Shown: positions 54,538-64,000 of the stretch, piece by piece
Layout: the number at the start of each line of letters is the position of its first letter
Numbering within the stretch: the first letter of the stretch is position 1
Assembly: GCA_963921825.1 (NCBI GenBank)
Contig: OY997593.1
Coordinates: forward strand, 73,092,513-73,156,512
Reading direction: 5' to 3'
Length of the DNA: 64,000 nt
From: Erodium maritimum
Taxonomy: Eukaryota > Streptophyta > Magnoliopsida > Geraniales > Geraniaceae
Program-made: the position numbers and the translations under genes
The notes under the pieces: generated by a model
What the model saw: the letters and a program-made list of their open reading frames with translations, nothing else
Told to the model about the DNA's origin: nothing
Database searches by the model: none

Positions 54538-54728
54538 ACATAATCTATGTTAAGCAAACCTTATCCCATATTAGCGTCTTCTTATACATGGATGTCGTTA
54601 TCATACGATTGATGTAATTATACATGTAGAAAAGTCGCTTATAAGAAATAATAATAACACTATGTTTTTCAATGAAGTTTCAGTATGATGCTGTATTCAT
54701 ACGAGAAGTATAAGATGAAGATGTTACT

Positions 54729-57203
54729 CTAAATTTCCAGAAAGATGCTATCTATTATCTTGAGCTGCTCCATCTCCTCCCCGCTAGCTATTCCCTCATC
54801 AATATAACACAACTGTGAAAGAAAATGAATAAAATAAAATTCATGCATCAAGCCTAATCAAATGATATACTAATAGCAAAGGTAAAACAGTCTAACCTGG
54901 TACTGTGGTTTCTTCAGCGTGTGAACCCCTCTTTTTATACGCTTCTGCCATCCAACATTTTCTTTGAGCGATCTCTCTAAATCAGCAGTTCTCTGAACTC
55001 GTGAAAGAAAGGCGGCATTACATTTTCAAGGACATATACTAAAAATAAATGCAATACTAAATTTTCCTAGAATGAAATTATTAGTGTCCTTTTAAATCTT
55101 GAGATGCTATCCATTAATCAAAAGCAAAGTTCAAGCTGAGGATGGAAATGCAGAGAGATACTTACATGAGCAGGGTCTAGAATTAAAAGGCTGTATATCT
55201 GCACCCCGTTCTGTTGATGTTTAACTTGAATCCCGATGATAGTTCTCGAGTGTCCATCATGTTGGAAGTACAAGGGGCTGGTAAGTAAAGTTCTAAAAAA
55301 GTTAGAATAAAAGTAAAGTATTCTTCGATATATCATATTATAAGTCAATTACATGATTGATCTGCAAAGCAAACAAGACAGTCAGCTTTTGAAAATACAG
55401 CTGCTAGTCAAGATAGGAACTCACGCTTTGTTGCTGACAAAAACTTGATTATTCCCTCTTTTTATTAAGCTATTATCAGAAAAATAGTTCCAGACCCAAT
55501 CAATCAGAACCTGATAACCATCAACCTTTCTTGTAATGTTATTTTCCAAACTATCACTAGCTTTACAATCCATAGAACCACCTGACTGGATACTTGGATG
55601 TATAGTTTTTTCACACCCACCAGAACTTTCTTGGAGAACATTATCATTTTTGCGGCGCAGAAATTTATCCATTGGCCCGTGGACCTGAATTGCTTTTCTC
55701 TTACCCTTATCCCCTGTTTCCATTACCTGTGCCCCTAGACTTGAACCAGGAACAGAGAGATAAAGTGATTCAAGTTCTTTAGGACCAAAATCTACTATTC
55801 TTGCCCGAATCCCAAAAGAACGCAAAAGAGCTGCACATTCAGTAGTTCCAATCCACTTTCTTGAACCGTAAATCTTGGTATTAAAGTGAGCAGACCCCGT
55901 TGCATCAAAACCCCTTTCCCATGCAATCTCAAGCCACCTCTGGAGTGATGGAATATCAGGAACAAATCCTGAGCCACCGAACAAAACCTCTCTAGCTTCC
56001 TTCCTTTGCATAAGCAAGTGAGAGCTAATCATCTGGATGTTGCGCCACCCACAACCCCACCCAACATCTTCCGATGCAATGCTTTGGAAGTGATCAACAT
56101 ACCCAGACAATATGCTTGTTGAATTTCCAAATTCCAGTTCCAAACGTCTCCTCAACATAGCCAATAACCCACCTTCGATCCTGTAAAAGATGCTCCTAAT
56201 TTGCAATGCTTTCAAGTAAGAAACTTTTTCATCAATCTTCCATCCCTCACTTCTCATGGTCCATTCATCACTCCTCGAAGTGCTAGTCTCACAAATTTTT
56301 GGAAACACCTCTACACATGGCACCTCACTCTTTAATTCATTATTCTGCAAATGCAGTACAAAACTGAGTTTATCAAATCAAGCTACAGATCCCATATGGG
56401 TTTGTAAGGAAATACAATTTCACCATCATGTCTATAGTTCGGCCAATCACCTATTATACTTCTAGTAAGATATTCAGTGTTTAATTTAATAATTCAAGGT
56501 GCACATAAACTTCACCAACCATATCATAGTGCATATCAGAATATTTATCGGGATCTAAACTTTGTAACAATGAGAACTAGGCTCCTTATACACGGATTCA
56601 GTCTTAAATGTAATGTAAGAAGCAAACATATGACTGTGGGACTCATGTATATTGATACTTCGCAATTTGGACAAACCAACAACATATCAAAGACATCAAC
56701 ACATCAAAAACTATGTAGCTTCAAAACTGAACCATCTATGCGACTATGCCCACTAACATTCCCTTAAAACGAGCTCATTCTCACTAGTCCTATTCCTATT
56801 CGTGATTGCATACCCTAAAGTAAAACCCATCATCCCTTTAGAAACAATCCAAACACCTAAAAGCTCAAAAGACGAGACACAGTGTAAAAAGAGAAGATGA
56901 GCTTACCGAAACTCGAGGTGGGCTCGGAGGCGCGAGGGCTAGGTGCTGCGCCAACTCCATGTCCCTTGCCAATTCATCATCTACCTCCTCGAAGTGACTG
57001 TTCGCGTGCCTGCAAAATAAACTCAATCTACTCCCTCAGAAACCCTAGCTAATGCATAGAAGAAACAATCGAACAAACAACTTTATATGCATTGATGTCT
57101 ACGATATGAACGAAATCGGGCTTGATTTATAGCATTGCTATTACCTTTCGAGCTCTGCTAATGGAAGGATGAGATCGCAAACTGGGCACGACGAGGATTG
57201 CAT
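54729..57203 (-). CDS. ZUP1/ZUFSP-like peptidase C78 with N-terminal C2H2 zinc finger
   Basis: CDS complement(join(54729..54812,54897..54992,55166..55292,55425..56344,56907..57009,57145..57203)), 462 aa. Exons 1-2 encode a zinc finger, CPVC with HANSH. Exon 3 has IFYRIEGGLLAMLRRRLELE, then SEDVGWGCGWRNIQM with the nucleophile Cys, then IGTTECAALLRSFGIRARIVDFG. Exon 4 has LYFQHDGHSRTIIGI with the catalytic His and SLLILDPAH with the Asp. This is the peptidase C78 family. With the zinc finger it is closest to human ZUP1, a K63-linked ubiquitin peptidase of the DNA-damage response, rather than to the UFM1 peptidases. Whether the plant protein cleaves ubiquitin or UFM1 is not shown by sequence. 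It is convergent with the ABCB gene, with only about 190 bp between the stop codons. Confidence 0.92.
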
Positions 57204-57524
57204 CGTGGAGAGCTTCTGGTGTGGCCTCTCTCTCTCTCTCTGGAGCCCTTAACTCGCCGAAGAAGAAGACGAAGAGAGTGACGAGATTTGGGAGGGAACG
57301 AGCGGGGCGGGTGGGTTCGATCCCTATTTGTACCACAATTCTGAAGCCCAATGGACTCGTCTAGTCTCTTCTTCAAAAATGAAAAAAAAAATGTATATTG
57401 AGACAGTGTGAGTATAAATCGTCTTTATCGTATAAATTACGAATCATCGTGAATCGTTTGATCTAATCAATGGATGGAGGATATCAAAAGACGAAATTTA
57501 CCTTTTTTTTTGCGTTTCCGTAAC

Positions 57525-57733
57525 CAGTGGCGGAGCTACGTAGGGCCCGGGGGCCACGTGCTCCCCTCTCAATTTATAAAAAAAATTGCTACTAATTTTT
57601 TATTTTTTTTAACATACCTCTTAGATTTTTATAATTTTCTAGTTGTGCCTCCCCTCAAATTTTTTTGACGTCGTGTATTACCATTGAAATTTTTTGGTGC
57701 CTCCCCTCACTAAAAAAACTGGCTCCGCCACTG
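57525..57733. mobile_element. hAT-type MITE with CAGTGGCGGAGC ends
   Basis: It starts CAGTGGCGGAGCTACG and ends TGGCTCCGCCACTG. It is flanked by TCCGTAAC (57517-57524) and TTCATAAC (57734-57741), 6 of 8 matching, consistent with the 8-bp duplication of hAT elements. The interior is AT-rich with GTGCCTCCCCTCA-type repeats. Confidence 0.88.
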
Positions 57734-58394
57734 TTCATAACGCACGTTGACCTCCATCATACTCTATAGCGTATGTTGATCACGATTGTAATGTATTATA
57801 AATGTATAACCAATTGAATACTAATAATGTTTATAGCTCAGACATCGATTATCAAACTCTATTAACGTAATAGATTTTTATTCATTAATAAGCGAATGAA
57901 AATAGATCAATTAATATAATGAAATGTTCGATTATGATGGTAAAATTTGATAATCAATAAAGATGAAGAAAATGAGGGGGATCATGTGTTTTTTTATGGT
58001 TTAGTTTTAATTTTGAATGGAAAATAAGGGAGATGAAAATTATGTAAGTGTTATTTTTTTAATTTAAATAATAAAAAATTGTTTTCAAAATACACAACAG
58101 AATGTTTTTTTAAGTAAATATCAAATTTTATATATCAACAATAAGATATACATATACTTAATAAACGTATAAAACAAATTAAAAAGTACATACTTCATCG
58201 ATGTAACAAAGTATACACCAATACAGACTCCAAACAATATAGAAAATAAATTCAAGGGATATAAAAATTCAAATTCTTTGTTCGTTGCTTATTATATTTA
58301 AATTTAATTTTTAAAATAAAATAAATTACAACAAAAAGACATATTCAAGATTCTTAGTGTACTATTATCCTTCGAAAGTGCTATGTCAGAAGCT
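57734..58394. other. AT-rich spacer
   Basis: No gene is seen. The stretch near 58270-58375 (TTTAAATTTAATTTTTAAAATA, then AACAAAAAGACATATTCAAG..ACTATTATCC) resembles one arm of MITE family 1 and may be a half copy. Confidence 0.4.
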
Positions 58395-59167
58395 CTAAAA
58401 TCTAGACCAACAGAAGATGAGGATCTGAAACAGTGGTTTATCGGGTGTTAGGATGTAAAGAAGGAGAAGTGGCCGGAACATGTGGGTTGTATTTGGTGGG
58501 AAGTAGGGAGGACTCGTAACTTGAGGGTTTGGCAACAGAAGTCGAGGACGACATAGGAAAGTAGAGAAGCGGCAGGGAGAGTGTTGCAGGATTGAACGGA
58601 GGCCAAAGAAGTCAATTCGGGGTTGCAAACAGGGAGGGGGCCGAGAGTCTCTAGATGGACAAAACCGGGGGTGGAGGAGCTGAAAATTAAAGTGGACGGG
58701 GCTGTGTTGACAGATGGGCGGGGTGGAGGAATGGTGTGTAGAGGGGCGGACGGAATGGCAAAAAACAGCTCGGGTGGTTCTATTTGAAGGGGCTAGAGAC
58801 CCGGGGACGATCGAAGCTTTGAGTTTGGATGCTGCTCTAAATTGGGTAAAGGATATGGGATGGAGTAAAGGGGTGATTGAATCTGATTGTCTAGGCGTCG
58901 TCCAAGCAATCAACAGTTCATCACAACTAATATCACCTTTGGGAGTCTTTATCATGGAGAACAGGAAGAAGCTGAGGGAGCCGGAGGGCTTTCGAGCTGT
59001 CTTTGTTCGCAGGGAAGCAAATACAGTGGCTCATACACTAGCTAGACATATCATAGTATGGTTTTATATTGATTGGCGTATAACGCTCATACCTTCTATT
59101 TTGTTAGTTGCTTTGAACATCAATTTAAGTTGAATGAAATAAATACAACTTTATTCAAAAAAAAAAA
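58395..59167 (+). pseudogene. 5'-truncated LINE: RNase H domain remnant with poly(A)
   Basis: One frame near 58680 reads LKIKVDGAVLTDGRGGG, the start of an RNase H-like (RVT_3) domain. A frame shift is needed to reach GTIEALSLDAALNWVKDMGW, GVIESDCLGVVQAINSSSQL and VRREANTVAHTLAR (about 58800-59050). A poly(A) run at 59157-59167 closes the element. This is the 3' end of an L1-type plant LINE. It is broken by a frameshift and lacks the reverse transcriptase. Confidence 0.85.
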
Positions 59168-61056
59168 TTAGCATCTTCCTCTTTCTTCTTTTTGTTCTTC
59201 TTCTTTAATGCCTTTTATTTTATGAATTGTTTTGTCTATTTCCTTTCAACATATTTGATATTCATTCCTAGTGGGTTATCATCTACAAATACTTTGATTT
59301 GGTTGTTTTTTCTCTCTTATACAGGTCGTTGCTATTATGAAATTGCTCTCTGGTACGTTGTGGAGGCAAGAGGTGGTGGTCGACGACCATATAGGGGCTT
59401 ATCCATCGTGTGATTTAGGAAACAACGTCATCAACGAGACAGAGACTTGGAATGTCAGACATGTGTTCTGATAATCGCGGGACGCCAATGAGGAATAGTG
59501 ACCCGCTCTTTGATCACACTTCTCCTTCTCACAAAGACCTTCTCAGATATTTTCGGGTTGAATCACGAGAAGAGCACGATGCACGTATTCATACAGATAT
59601 GGTTAGATCTTTTAAGTTTACACCTAAGATAGACCTAAAATAGTGATCGTCCGTATGATTTTCTTATATGTTTCACTGCATCATATCAAAGCTACAATTT
59701 TGAATGGTTTCAGTGTCTTCGGGGTCGCAAAGCAGCATTAATTGTTTCAGGGTTAACGTCTCGGATCTTACAAGATCTAAAACTATGCTTAACCCCTCAT
59801 TATTATTTTTATCAGCAGTTTTTGTTTTAAAAATCAAATCCTTCGAAATAAAGGGAAAGGACAATGTACCGACGAGTCGGTTCTCAGTACAAACCAGAAT
59901 AGTTTGACAAAACAAACCTTCAAGAAAACACAACAAACAAACACGGATGGGTCTAACAATCGTATACCCTAATTTTCCATACATTAAGCAAACAAGTACT
60001 ACAACAAACCCAACAAGGGGTAATCACATGTCCCAATCCTGCAACAACAAAAGAAAACAAACAAGGTCTAAACCCTAAGTTTACCAACCATGAAGCCCAA
60101 CAAATTAAAACACGAAAAAAAAACACCCAAGAACAACCCTAAACCAAAACAAGTTCCAACAATCCGAGCAACGAACAACTCTAGCTAGTAAAATACTACT
60201 TCAAGTATCACCCAACCTCAAAAGTCGAAGTCTTCAACAGGAGCCATGAAAGACTAAAACACCACCACGATGGTAAACTCCATCCGGAATCACCATACCT
60301 CACCGGCTACGGATAAGGACCTCATCGGTGGCCTACACCACAGAACCGACTACCACGAAGGGAGATCTGGACCCCAACCGACAATCTTCAGCAAATCTGA
60401 TGATTCCGACAACCATATCCACCGACCTCTCTGAAAACGGAAACAAATCCTTGCCGACGGCCTACACCACAACTCTGTCTACCAGAGGGACGATGACCAC
60501 ATAGGAGCTTCAGATCTGACGAAATCGCACTTGCTAGACACGGATCGACCATTCCTAACGGAAGAGAAGAAGCGACAAGCTACAAGAAGAGAGGGACCTA
60601 ACGAAAGAAATGGGAGAGGAGTGGGAAAACACATAACCACCAGTGACCACCATGACCAAAGGCCATAGTAGCCACAGGTAGTGAAGAGGGAAGGGGCGGC
60701 AATGGAAAAGTTTTTGAGAGAGCTTTTAGGTTTTGACAGAGGTCTCTGTCAGTCAAATTAAATGTTGCTTAACCCTTCATTATGTTATTCGTAATAAAAA
60801 TAAATTATCGTTATGATAAAAAAAATGTTAAGTTGCAAAGAAAAATGAATACCTTACTTTTTTTCACAATTATCTCAATAGATAAACATTTAACAAATCA
60901 GGCAATGTTAAAACAAAACCCAAATTGTCAGTCACAATGCATTATGTGCATAACTTGTTAGTCATCTGTACAAGAGAGTTTCAACATAACATCAATTTGA
61001 TTTATTCTACACAGTCACTGCAGCTTCAATGTCTACACAAACACACCAAATCTCTC
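59168..61056. other. Spacer with a possible minus-strand retroelement relic
   Basis: No supported gene. On the minus strand 60760-60230 has a CT-rich, GC-rich character (AGCTCTCTCAAAAACTTTTC, then GTGGTCACTGGTGG) like the leader of the non-coding retroposon at 22.85 kb. Its nature is not proven. A plus frame at 59452-59643 is open but unrecognised. Confidence 0.3.
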
Positions 61057-63420
61057 TCACACCCTCTCTCCAAAGATCACACCATTCCTTCTGTGATGAA
61101 GAAGAGACTGAGAACCTGCAGATTTGGGTTCATCTCTACCAAGCATCTGTGTTCCACTCTTGGAGAGAAGCAGATCCTTCATTTCTCTGTAACTCCTCAG
61201 CTCCTCCAGAGCATCGGTCGTCTTTCGGGGCACGAAGAACCCGGACGCCGTGCCAAGCTCTGGCTCGGCGCCAGCTCTCATGGAGCGGGACGAGTAGCAG
61301 CTCGAATCCTGGCGAAGAGGGGGCGCCGTGCGTAGCATGTGGACTAGGACGCCCACTGCAGCGTCTTGTGATTTCTTACCGATTGGTAGCGATAGGGAGG
61401 TTAGCTCGGAAGGCTTTCTCCCGCTAGAAACACGAATCGGGAAGTTCAGGGTATGAAAACAGAAGTCAACTACGGACGCAGAATCTCATATATGGAATTG
61501 TAATAGGGATTGTCGTTTTTGCAAGTTGTAGCACTCTTCGCTGATAAGCACAAAAAAGTTACACGAATTTGCCTTTTGTTGCACTTGTGTAAAGTTGTAC
61601 CAAAATGATGATTTTGCCCTTTAAAAGTACTAAGAAAAAACAAAAGTCCAGATTTTTTTTGTCACAACTTTCTTCCTCTTTGTATGTAAGAAGAAGAAAA
61701 TTAATAGACGTTAAAATTCTTGATTTTTAGCTTTCTACGAATTATTTTGTAGATATAAAACTCCAAGGGTAAAATTGTCATTTTGAAATAAATTAAAACA
61801 GTGCAGCAAAAAGACAAGTTCAGGGTACGTTTTTACTATTATCAAAGAATAGGGCTACAGCTTGTAAAAAGTAGAAACCTCAGGGTACATTTTTTTTTGC
61901 AATTATCCCTTTGTATACTATGATGGGTAAATTGCACATAACTATCCTAAAGAATTGTACACAAACACATAACTTCATAGTAAATTTTCTACAAACACAT
62001 GACTACCCTTATGAATATTCATATGTCACCACCGAACAAAAATAGACTGAAACCACCATAAAATTCGTTTTTATTTTGTCACATGACTTACATGTTGATT
62101 TGAAATTTTATAACATCCCCAAATTACTCATTCTCATACTTTAATCTTCCCATTTCAATTAGATTATTGAAACCCTCCACGGAATCATATAATGAAATCA
62201 GAAGATTAAAGGATGGAAATGGGTAGTTTTGGGATATTATAAGGTTTTAAACTCACGGGTAGGTCAATCGACAAAAAAAATGATTTTTCTGATGATTTAT
62301 GTCTATTTTGTACGACGGTGGTGACATGTGGGATTCATAAGGGTAGTCGAGTATGAGAAAACTTTACTATGGGATCATCAATCATGTGTTTATGAGCAAT
62401 TCATAAAGGTAGTTATGAGCAATTTACACCATTATCATATGATGACATCAAACATGATGTGTAATGCACCGTTCTAATAGTATCACATGTACCGTTCATA
62501 ATACTATGATGACATCAAACATGGAATTGTAATGTAGCATTCATGATACTGTCATGACACCAAACATGAATTTATAATGTATCATTCATAATACTATGAT
62601 GATATTGTAACCTTTGATAACCTTGATGGAACACAACAGACTTCACTCAAATTAAAAGCACCAAAACTTTATAATCATGTTCATGACTAGTCTACTTATT
62701 TGGTTCTGGTTAAAGTGAAACAACTAGCTTCAAAATCATTGGAATACTTGCAAAAAAGTACCCTGATTTATTCACTTTTTGCAACTTGTAGCCCTCATCT
62801 TTGATGATTGCAAAAAAAGGGCATGAACTTGTCTTTTTTGCGCTTTGTATAAATTTGTTTGAAAATGACGATTTTACCCAAGGAAATTTAAATTTTAAAT
62901 ATAATAATTAAAGAACAAAAAATCCAAAATTTCATATCCCTTGAAATTCTTACCCTTCTTTGGTACAAAGAGGACGAAAATTAAAGGATATGAATATTTG
63001 GATTTTTTTGCTTATTAATTTTTGTAAGGGTAAAATCGCCATTTTTATACAAATTGCAACAAAAAGACAAGTTTGGGTACTTTTTCGCCATCAATAAGGA
63101 AGATGGCTACAAGCCGCAAAAGGTGAATATCTCTTGGTACTTTTTTGCAATCATCCCAAAATCATTAGTATGCATGAAGATGACAGGTTTATGATTTCAA
63201 TTACAGCCACAGCAACATAGGTTATAACACCGAAGTACCTGACTTGGGAATCGGTTGTGTATATGTCATCCACGTCGAAAGGGCATGAGAAGTCACAAAC
63301 ATCCATGTCGTCCTGGAACGATAATCTACTAGAGCTTCTAGAGAACCCAACACGTGGTGAGCCACTGGAAGATAACAACCCTGAGAACCTGCCTGAATCT
63401 TCTCTGCTATCTCTGACTAG
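61057..63420 (-). CDS. ATG13: Autophagy protein ATG13, C-terminal exons (partial gene)
   Basis: CDS complement(join(61057..61423,63239..63420)) covers roughly the last 182 residues; the 5' part lies beyond the right edge. The upstream exon encodes LVRDSREDSGRFSGLLSSSG, then DDMDVCDFSCPFDVDD. It joins in frame (AG+C) to SGRKPSELTSLSLP, AAVGVLVHMLRTAPPLRQD, then FFVPRKTTDALEELRSYREM and KDLLLSKSGTQ. The last blocks match the conserved end of plant ATG13, the regulatory partner of ATG1 kinase in the complex that starts autophagy. The 5' edge at 63420 is the first plausible acceptor and could be a few bases off. The 1.8-kb intron is filled by three MITEs. Confidence 0.82.
61506..61909. mobile_element. 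MITE family 1, copy G (ATG13 intron)
   Basis: The left end is worn (GGGATTGTCGTTTTTGCAAG) and the right end is TTTTTTTTGCAATTATCCC. Inner arms carry CTTTTTGTTGCACTTGTGTA-type text and AGCAAAAAGACAAGTTCAGG. It lies about 80 bp from the ATG13 last-exon acceptor. Confidence 0.82.
61925..62430. mobile_element. MITE family 2, copy 2 (ATG13 intron)
   Basis: It starts GGGTAAATTGCACATAACTA and ends TAGTTATGAGCAATTTACACC. It shares ACTACCCTTATGAAT, TGTCACCACC and GTACGACGGTGGTGACA with copy 1 at 13579-14049. It lies only 15 bp from MITE copy G. Confidence 0.85.
62435..62620 (+). repeat. Irregular short tandem repeat (ATG13 intron)
   Basis: GATGACATCAAACATG recurs at 62441 and 62508 and as CATGACACCAAACATG near 62553, each followed by TGTAATGTA..CATTCAT-type text. 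Spacing is irregular (about 67 and 45 bp). Confidence 0.75.
62741..63157. mobile_element. MITE family 1, copy H, with perfect 9-bp duplication
   Basis: This is the best-preserved copy: it starts GGAATACTTGCAAAAAAGTA and ends TACTTTTTTGCAATCATCCC. It is flanked by AAAATCATT at 62732-62740 and 63158-63166. The 9-bp duplication and G-rich ends place the family with Mutator-like elements. It ends about 80 bp from the ATG13 exon donor. Confidence 0.93.
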
Positions 63421-63495
63421 CTACAATACAGAAAAGGAATGAAGAGACTTGGCCATTGGTGCAAGAACAATACCCATAAATCCGAAGTAGAAAGA

Positions 63496-63723
63496 AGGGT
63501 TGATTACACCTGACCTGAGTCTACACGTTTTTACCTAGCTACATATTCATTTTGGAAATGACGAAAATGCCCTAGGCTATAATCTTCTAAAAGACTCCAA
63601 AACTATTTTTTGAGATTATGGTCAAGGGCATTTTCGTCTTTTGGGGGGAAAAGAGAGCTATGTGACTTTTTTTTGAAACCTACGGTAGGTGCAAAACGAA
63701 TTAGGAAGTTAGGTGAATTTTGA
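63496..63723. repeat. Weak palindromic element in the ATG13 upstream intron
   Basis: GACGAAAATGCCCT and AGGGCATTTTCGTC are mirrored, and the outer parts GATTACACCTGAC / GTTAGGTGAATT are roughly inverted. It is probably another decayed MITE. Confidence 0.5.
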
Positions 63724-63774
63724 TAAGATGTAAGAAAACGGTTGAATAGATATAAAGACATGAAACAAAATAAA

Positions 63775-64000
63775 TACTACGAATAATTGCAAAAACTTGT
63801 GGTGACCTATGCATGTTTTGCAAATACTATCAGTGAACTATTTTTTTCTTTCAAAAAACATCCCCAACTACTTTCCGTCTGCAAATCTACTAACGTTTTT
63901 TTTTGTTGCAAAAAGTCAAAAGTAACCATGCAAAAGAGTATACATAAGGGTTCCAAAATGCAAAACACATATAACGTAAAGGGAAAAACTGTTATTTCCA
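63775..64000. repeat. Start of another MITE-like element, cut by the window edge
   Basis: GAATAATTGCAAAAACTTGTGG, TTTTGCAAATACTATC and TTTGTTGCAAAAAGTC resemble the arms of the TTGCAAAA-type MITEs seen elsewhere here, but the partner arm would lie beyond 64000. Confidence 0.4.

Noticed and set aside
60925..61335. Plus-strand ORF of 136 codons near 61 kb
   Set aside because: It lies opposite the last exon of ATG13, whose minus-strand frame carries the conserved motifs; the plus frame is a shadow.

Overview
This is nuclear DNA of a flowering plant, most likely a eudicot. The evidence is short AT-rich introns with GT/AG borders, plant-specific genes (EMB1270, SWC2, ABCB, an F-box family member), TGGGCC and telo-box ribosomal-protein promoters, and a very high density of plant-type MITEs, SINEs, LINEs and PIF/Harbinger elements. 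I cannot name the species. Exon structures were built by hand from reading frames and splice consensus.

Layout. 1-2.4 kb: a dead PIF/Harbinger transposase on the minus strand, then unresolved GC-rich DNA. 3.1-5.9 kb: a two-exon LEA-like gene (At5g17165 type) with an ABRE-type promoter and an intron full of tandem and inverted repeats. 6.3-8.3 kb: a complete Harbinger element with TAA target-site duplications and an intact DDE nuclease. 8.7-15.2 kb: a four-exon EMB1270-type PPR gene whose introns are swollen by MITEs. 16.9-19.4 and 32.0-34.4 kb: two direct copies of the ribosomal protein eL13 (RPL13) gene. Between them (19.8-29.2 kb) lies a nest of retroelements and foldback elements, followed by an intronless F-box gene (29.6-30.8 kb). 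35.9-40.5 kb, minus: an eleven-exon SWC2 (YL1/VPS72) gene of the SWR1 chromatin complex. 42.0-45.5 kb, minus: a plastid-type membrane protein with a zinc ribbon. 47.9-54.5 kb: a ten-exon full-size ABCB transporter. 54.7-57.2 kb, minus: a six-exon ZUP1-like peptidase C78. 57.5-59.2 kb: a hAT-type MITE and a LINE RNase H relic. 61.1-63.4 kb, minus: the 3' end of an autophagy gene ATG13, which runs off the right edge.

The genes are ordinary housekeeping or stress genes with no operon-like link. The unusual content is structural. One palindromic Mutator-type MITE family occurs at least eight times, mostly in introns. One of its insertions is shared by both RPL13 copies, so it predates that duplication. 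A third RPL13 3' end fragment lies antisense inside a SWC2 intron. A foldback element of about 1.5 kb carries a second MITE inside one arm, and its other arm preserves the empty site. Two gag-only retroposons share a 3' tail, and one appears to sit inside a second, non-coding retroposon. I found no clearly undescribed biochemical system. The best candidates for novelty are the foldback/hairpin family (20.3 and 28.4 kb), the gag-only and non-coding retroposons, and the single-ORF Harbinger element.
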